From Bacteriovoracaceae bacterium UBA6261 (lineage in GTDB: Bacteria > Bdellovibrionota > Bacteriovoracia > Bacteriovoracales > Bacteriovoracaceae), in the NCBI GenBank assembly GCA_002440825.1, contig DJVH01000026.1:1-7287 (forward strand): 7,287 nt of DNA, read 5' to 3'. Position numbers and translations under genes: made by a program. Below are positions 6,389 through 7,287 of this stretch, one piece after another (position 1 is the stretch's first letter; the number at the start of each line of letters is the position of its first letter). Under the pieces are notes generated by a model that had not been told where the DNA came from, made no database searches, and saw only the letters and a program-made list of their open reading frames with translations.

Positions 6389-6406
6389 GTTATAACCTAA
6401 GAGGAA

Positions 6407-6435
6407 ATTATAATGAAAATCCGTCGCGCCGTCAT
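6407..6435 (-). promoter_or_regulatory. Candidate promoter of the barrel-CFI-lptG-def-fmt-rpe cluster
   Basis: On the minus strand, ATGACG (6430-6435) and a perfect TATAAT (6407-6412) are 17 nt apart. Transcription would begin near 6400, leaving about 33 nt before the ATT 6365-6367 start proposed for the barrel gene and including its AAAGGGA ribosome-binding site. The -35 box lies inside the first codons of galU, and the -10 box adjoins the galU start codon. The two divergent promoters would therefore compete for polymerase. Confidence 0.45.
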
Positions 6436-7287
6436 CCCTGTTGCTGGAAAAGGAACAAGATTTTTACCTGCCACCAAACAAGTCCCTAAAGAAATGATTC
6501 CGATTTTCAACTTGCCCATGATTCATTACGTGGTAGAGGAAGCAATTTTGTCAGGTATTGAGCAAGTGGTGTTCATTACTTCATCGGGTAAAAATGCGAT
6601 TGAAGATTATTTTGACCGAAATTTTGACCTGGAAGACTTTCTGATCAAAAGCGGAAAAATTAAAGAACTGGAACTTGTTCAAGACATCGGAAAGATGGTC
6701 GAAGTGACTTCTGTAAGACAGAAGGAGCAGTTGGGGTTGGGCCACGCTGTTCTTTGTGCAAAAGATATTGTCGGCAATGAGCCCTTTGCAGTTATTCTTG
6801 GTGACGAAATTGTCCGAGGTCCAAATCCTGTGACAAAACAATTGATCAACATTTCAAATCAATACAATGGTGCCAATGTCATCGGAGTCATGGAAGTTGA
6901 TAAAAAAGAAACAAACAAGTACGGTATCGTCAAAGGCGATTACGTCGATGACAAAAAGCGCACGTTGCGTATGACCAGCATGGTGGAAAAGCCAAAGCCG
7001 GAGGATGCACCGACAAATCTGGCGACGCCGGGACGTTATATTTTTAAGCCTGAAATTTTCGACGCTCTAAAGGTTATTCCTAAGGGTGTCGGCGGCGAAT
7101 ACCAATTGACAGATGCAATCAATCTTCTTGCCCGCGAAAGTGAAGTTTATGCTCATATTTTTGAAGGACAAAGATTTGATACAGGAAACATTGAAGGATA
7201 TTTGAACGCGACAATTGAATTCGCGTTAATGAATAAAGAATCCGAACCGATGATGAGAAAACTCATTATGGAAAAAGTCGCAAAATA
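6413..7287 (+). CDS. galU: UTP-glucose-1-phosphate uridylyltransferase, lacking only its last codon(s)
   Basis: This cytosolic enzyme makes UDP-glucose from UTP and glucose 1-phosphate, the activated sugar for LPS core, exopolysaccharide and galactose metabolism. 291 codons are visible, and the window ends on 'TA', which could be the first two bases of a stop; the family is usually about 290-300 residues. Signatures are AVIPVAGKGTRFLPATK (6-22), with the G-x-G-T-R nucleotide loop, and PKEMIPI (25-31). Then come QLGLGHAV (106-113), LGDE (129-132) with D131 as likely metal ligand, YGIV (170-173), VEKP (191-194), GEYQLTDAI (228-236) and GQRFDTGNIEGYL (252-264). K193 and D256 occupy positions conserved in the family. 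The ATG has a good ribosome-binding site (AGAGGAA, 6400-6406). It is transcribed divergently from the barrel gene and may be a single-gene unit. Confidence 0.96.
   Translation, partial: MKIRRAVIPVAGKGTRFLPATKQVPKEMIPIFNLPMIHYVVEEAILSGIEQVVFITSSGKNAIEDYFDRNFDLEDFLIKSGKIKELELVQDIGKMVEVTSVRQKEQLGLGHAVLCAKDIVGNEPFAVILGDEIVRGPNPVTKQLINISNQYNGANVIGVMEVDKKETNKYGIVKGDYVDDKKRTLRMTSMVEKPKPEDAPTNLATPGRYIFKPEIFDALKVIPKGVGGEYQLTDAINLLARESEVYAHIFEGQRFDTGNIEGYLNATIEFALMNKESEPMMRKLIMEKVAK

Noticed and set aside
6581..6841. 86-codon minus-strand open frame inside galU
   Set aside because: galU is unambiguous here; this is its antisense shadow.

Overview
The window reads as an ordinary, gene-dense stretch of a Gram-negative chromosome with an AT-leaning composition. 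The gene content (outer-membrane barrels, an LptG-type LPS permease, a CFI-box protein next to def-fmt-rpe) and the protein style would fit the predatory Bdellovibrionota, particularly the Bacteriovorax/Peredibacter side. That placement is inference from recalled gene style, not from a marker gene.

Left part (1-860): the C-terminal end of a probable outer-membrane beta-barrel protein runs off the left edge on the plus strand. It meets, tail to tail with overlapping stop codons, a minus-strand gene for a small two-helix membrane protein (204-638). A 222-bp divergent spacer follows. From 861 to 1427 there is a plus-strand gene for a small secreted protein of unknown function. Its stop codon directly abuts the stop codon of rpe, with no base between them.

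Middle part (1428-6337 or slightly beyond): six minus-strand genes are packed closely enough to be one transcription unit, in the order beta-barrel protein, CFI-box protein, lptG-like permease, def, fmt, rpe. Gaps are 15 nt, a 14-nt overlap, 31 nt, a 1-nt overlap (TAATG) and 7 nt. The products fall into two groups. The first three look like envelope genes: a barrel, a protein of unknown role, and an LPS-export permease. The last three are housekeeping: peptide deformylase and Met-tRNA formyltransferase, which remove and add the N-formyl group, and ribulose-phosphate 3-epimerase of the pentose phosphate pathway. A 33-bp imperfect inverted repeat fills the lptG-def gap.

Right part (6338-7287): galU (UTP-glucose-1-phosphate uridylyltransferase) is transcribed divergently from the barrel gene and is complete except for its final codon. 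The two genes share a very short control region in which candidate sigma70-type promoters and ribosome-binding sites overlap. The barrel gene has no ATG at a sensible place, and its signal peptide only makes sense if translation starts upstream at ATT or ATC.

I found no RNA genes, CRISPR arrays, insertion sequences, or signs of a new defence or mobile system. The points most worth a second look are the barrel start codon with its divergent promoters, the lptG-def inverted repeat, and the CFI-box protein overlapping lptG.
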